Of a stretch of DNA of 6,963 nt, positions 4,710 to 6,963 are shown one piece after another. Where the stretch lies: the NCBI GenBank assembly GCA_020854785.1, contig JAHFZE010000087.1, forward strand, positions 1 through 6,963, written 5' to 3'. Positions within the stretch are counted from its first letter, which is position 1. Each line of letters starts with the position of its first letter. Made by a program: the position numbers and the translations under genes. The notes under the pieces were generated by a model that did not search any database, was not told where the DNA came from, and saw only the letters and a list, made by a program, of their open reading frames with translations. Source of the stretch: Methanomethylovorans sp. (GTDB taxonomy: Archaea; Halobacteriota; Methanosarcinia; Methanosarcinales; Methanosarcinaceae).

Positions 4710-6626
4710 ATGAATTCATATGGTTTGTTTATGGTGTTGCTTGCAGCCTATATCCTCATACTGGTGGCTATCGGCTGGAAATTCACTAAGAGGCAGAAAT
4801 CTGTCACGGATTTCTGGCTTGCAGGACGCAGGATCAACTTCATTGGAATTGGTTTTTCTGCAGCAGCATCTTGGATGACCGCTGGCGGCATTCTTGCGGT
4901 TATTGGTCTTTACATGCTGCTGGGCATGGGTTCTATCTGGAGTTTCGTGGCGCCTAATATCCTTGCCTTGTTGTTGATAGCATTGTTGGTGGGTAAGATC
5001 AAACATCTTCCAGCCATCACTCAGCCAGAGCTGCTTGAGCAAAGATACAGCAGTTCTATAAGAGGTCCTGTGGCTCTTATTATCACTGTTGTGATGATCC
5101 TTTTTGCAGTGGCAGATATCAAAGGTTTTGCCATGGTCCTTGAGATCTTCTTTGGTTTTCCCCCGATATACGCAGCAGCTATTGTTGCATTGGCCGTTTC
5201 TGTATATGTGACACTTGGAGGGCTTTCTGCTGTTATATGGACCGATGTGATACAGTTCCTTTTCCTTGCAGGTTTCGCTCTCGCGATGGTCTTTGCTGTC
5301 ACTGGTTCAGCTACTTCTGCCGATGCATCTTCGGTCATGACCTTCTCGGAACTTGTCTCTGATGTCCCTGCAGACTGGTGGAACCCGTTCAGCATTGGTA
5401 TAATTGCAGTAATGATATTCATCTTTGCTATCATCCCCGGCTGGATCACAGAACAGGATCCCTGGCAAAGGGTTTGGGCTGCAAAGGATGAAAGATCGGC
5501 AAGGAACGGTATGATCCTGGGCTCATTCCTTATCTTCCTGGTGTTCGGTGTGGCCTGTACAATCATTGCTATTGGGTTGAACCATGTGTACCCCGACATT
5601 CCGGCATCTTTCGCAGAGATAGGGATGGGTGCAATGGCCCAGGCAGAACCTGCACTGCTTGTTTATATCTTTGAGCATTTCTCTCCTCTTCTTATAGGTC
5701 TGGCAGGTGTAGGTCTGGCAGCTGCTGCAATGTCCTCAACAGATACTTTTGCAACTTCCGGTGGTTCATGTCTCTCCCGTGACATTTATCAGAGGTACAT
5801 TAAGCCCGATGCAACTATGAAGGAGATGCTCGCTATCAACAGGGTGAGCGTACTAATAGTAGTTGCAGGTGCTACCATTGGCTCCTTCTACATTGATGGT
5901 ATTCTTGATGCCATCCACATAGCCACTTTCATTGCCAGTGCTGCATATTTCTTCCCCATGATGGGAGGGCTTTACTGGAAAAGAGCTACAAAGGAAGGTG
6001 CACTTGCCGGCCTGATAGTGGGCTTTGTTGCTCAGGTAGCTCTTACTATTATCGATCTGGCTAATACCCCAGCCTTTGCCCCAGCTTATCTGGATTCCAT
6101 ACATCCAGTGCTCTCTAATCATGGTGTTATAGCTGGTATGACCCTCAGTGGCATAGCTTTCTTTGGTGTTTCCCTGGCTACGAAACCATCGGAAACAGTT
6201 AATCTTGCTCCCTTCTTCAAGGACGCTGCCATGAAGCTTGAAGAAAAGATCGTTGTGGATCAGGCAGATCCGGAGTACAAGAAGATGTTAAAGGTCATGA
6301 CAGAAGAAATAACTGGAGACCGTGCTCATTTATATCTTATTCTGGAAGCTTCTGCTACGGTCAATTGGAACAAATTCGTCAAGGATATCACGGGGAAGCA
6401 TCATGAATGGGTTACTCCTTCAGGTTTTGATTCAGTATACAGGCTGACAAAATCCGATATGCTAGCATGTGTTAGTGTTACTCGCGGGCAGACTGAAAAA
6501 GAGATCTGGTTTGAATCTGAACCTCGGGTAAAAGACATTGATCTGCATCGCAAGGAAATGTTCGTATCATTCAATGAAGTTTCAGAGACCTTGAAGGAAA
6601 TGGGTATAATGCTCACCCTTTCCTGA
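4710..6626 (+). CDS. Sodium:solute symporter (SSS family) with a C-terminal cytoplasmic extension
   Basis: A 638-residue membrane protein of the SSS family (PutP/PanF type), which couples uptake of a small organic solute to sodium entry. Hydrophobic segments allow about 13 membrane helices between residues 5 and 490. Family signatures seen: DFWLAGRR (34-41), SAAASWMTAGG (50-60) in helix 2, GGLSAVIWTDVIQ (170-182), EQDPWQRVWAAKDERSARNG (248-267), and the helix with AAAMSSTDTFATSGG (338-352), where S342/S343 align with the Na2-site Ser/Thr of PutP, followed by SRDIYQRY. Residues from about 495 to 638 form a soluble, charged tail not found in a standard SSS carrier of about 500 residues. The substrate cannot be named; proline, pantothenate and other organic acids are all possible in this family. 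The gene stands alone, with its own promoter and a T-rich end. Confidence 0.93.
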   Translation: MNSYGLFMVLLAAYILILVAIGWKFTKRQKSVTDFWLAGRRINFIGIGFSAAASWMTAGGILAVIGLYMLLGMGSIWSFVAPNILALLLIALLVGKIKHLPAITQPELLEQRYSSSIRGPVALIITVVMILFAVADIKGFAMVLEIFFGFPPIYAAAIVALAVSVYVTLGGLSAVIWTDVIQFLFLAGFALAMVFAVTGSATSADASSVMTFSELVSDVPADWWNPFSIGIIAVMIFIFAIIPGWITEQDPWQRVWAAKDERSARNGMILGSFLIFLVFGVACTIIAIGLNHVYPDIPASFAEIGMGAMAQAEPALLVYIFEHFSPLLIGLAGVGLAAAAMSSTDTFATSGGSCLSRDIYQRYIKPDATMKEMLAINRVSVLIVVAGATIGSFYIDGILDAIHIATFIASAAYFFPMMGGLYWKRATKEGALAGLIVGFVAQVALTIIDLANTPAFAPAYLDSIHPVLSNHGVIAGMTLSGIAFFGVSLATKPSETVNLAPFFKDAAMKLEEKIVVDQADPEYKKMLKVMTEEITGDRAHLYLILEASATVNWNKFVKDITGKHHEWVTPSGFDSVYRLTKSDMLACVSVTRGQTEKEIWFESEPRVKDIDLHRKEMFVSFNEVSETLKEMGIMLTLS

Positions 6627-6655
6627 TCTTTTTTAATTAGCACCTATTTTTATAT
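6627..6655 (+). terminator. T-run terminator region after the symporter gene
   Basis: Directly after the TGA (6624-6626) come T6 at 6629-6634 and T5 at 6647-6651. Two successive T-runs without a strong hairpin fit archaeal intrinsic termination. Confidence 0.55.
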
Positions 6656-6663
6656 TGCTCTCT

Positions 6664-6675
6664 AAATTTATAGTT
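6664..6675 (+). promoter_or_regulatory. Weak TATA box candidate for the 3'-most gene
   Basis: AAATTTATAGTT has an archaeal TATA-like core and would place a start site near 6695-6698, about 20 bases before the GTG start. The surrounding sequence is uniformly AT-rich, so the match carries modest weight. Confidence 0.35.
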
Positions 6676-6717
6676 AAGTTTTTTAATCTATGAAGTGTAC
6701 ACTATAATGGTGATAGA

Positions 6718-6963
6718 GTGGAGGAGCACATTAAGCATCCCATTTCCGAATTAGAGGTAGACGAAAAGGATAGGGACCGAATAAGGAAGATAATGGAAGA
6801 TTTCGAAAAACTTTCTCCCTCGGAAAAGCTGGATGTTGTACAATTACAGAACATTATGCTTGAAACAGTAGCAAGGCACAATGAAAAGTACGGTATACCC
6901 CGACGCACCATACAGGTCGAACGGCCTTTAAGTGAGATCGTTGCTCACATGTCCAAGGTTTCC
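6718..6963 (+). CDS. N-terminal part of an uncharacterised charged protein (3' truncated by window edge)
   Basis: An open frame from GTG 6718 runs to the window end (82 codons). It has no in-frame ATG before codon 26. GGTGAT (6709-6714) sits three bases before the GTG and pairs well with the archaeal anti-Shine-Dalgarno, which decides the start. The ATG at 6707 is in another frame and soon meets a stop. The protein is acidic and highly charged, with a predicted helical stretch (KDRDRIRKIMEDFEKL) and then SPSEKLDVVQLQNIMLETVA, followed by a more compact part (YGIPRRTIQVERPLSEIVAH). I do not recognise the family. It looks soluble, without a signal peptide or membrane segment. It is separated from the symporter by terminator-like T-runs, so it is probably an independent transcript. 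Confidence 0.7.
   Translation, partial: MEEHIKHPISELEVDEKDRDRIRKIMEDFEKLSPSEKLDVVQLQNIMLETVARHNEKYGIPRRTIQVERPLSEIVAHMSKVS

Noticed and set aside
5021..5599. A 192-codon open frame antisense to the symporter
   Set aside because: It lies wholly within the strongly supported symporter gene on the other strand, and its low-complexity Ala/Thr/Ile-rich translation is typical of a shadow of a membrane protein gene.

Overview
The window looks like a piece of a methanogenic archaeon's chromosome, most likely a member of the Methanosarcinaceae (inference). The archaeal signs are BRE/TATA-type promoters, T-run transcript ends, GGTGA-type ribosome binding sites, and a NurA/HerA-like DNA-processing pair. 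The assignment to methanogens rests on overall resemblance and codon style, not on a diagnostic methanogenesis gene. Apart from tRNA-Lys there is no RNA gene. I see no insertion sequence, CRISPR array or clear sign of recent transfer.

Left part (1-1050): the last 27 codons of an unidentified plus-strand gene overlap the start of a 257-residue TIM-barrel protein of the AP endonuclease 2 / sugar phosphate isomerase-epimerase superfamily. It converges on a 56-residue ribbon-helix-helix protein on the minus strand, with only about 20 bases between the two stop codons.

Middle (1050-4480): everything is on the minus strand. Read in the direction of transcription it runs as a NurA-like nuclease, an overlapping HerA-like ATPase, tRNA-Lys(CTT), then the ribbon-helix-helix gene. 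The nuclease and ATPase overlap by 14 bases and form a two-gene operon, probably a DNA end-processing machine in which the hexameric translocase feeds DNA to the nuclease. The nuclease promoter predicts an almost leaderless mRNA. tRNA-Lys and the small regulator each appear to have their own promoter.

Right part (4446-6963): a 264-base AT-rich divergent intergenic region separates the NurA/HerA operon from a plus-strand sodium:solute symporter. The symporter has an unusual soluble C-terminal extension of about 140 residues. After a T-rich terminator region, a GTG-started gene of unknown function runs off the window end.

The window is mostly ordinary core-type genome. The points most worth a second look are the symporter's extra domain, the NurA/HerA pair standing apart from Mre11/Rad50, and the full metal-ligand set kept by the short TIM-barrel protein. 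I found no convincing new multi-gene system.
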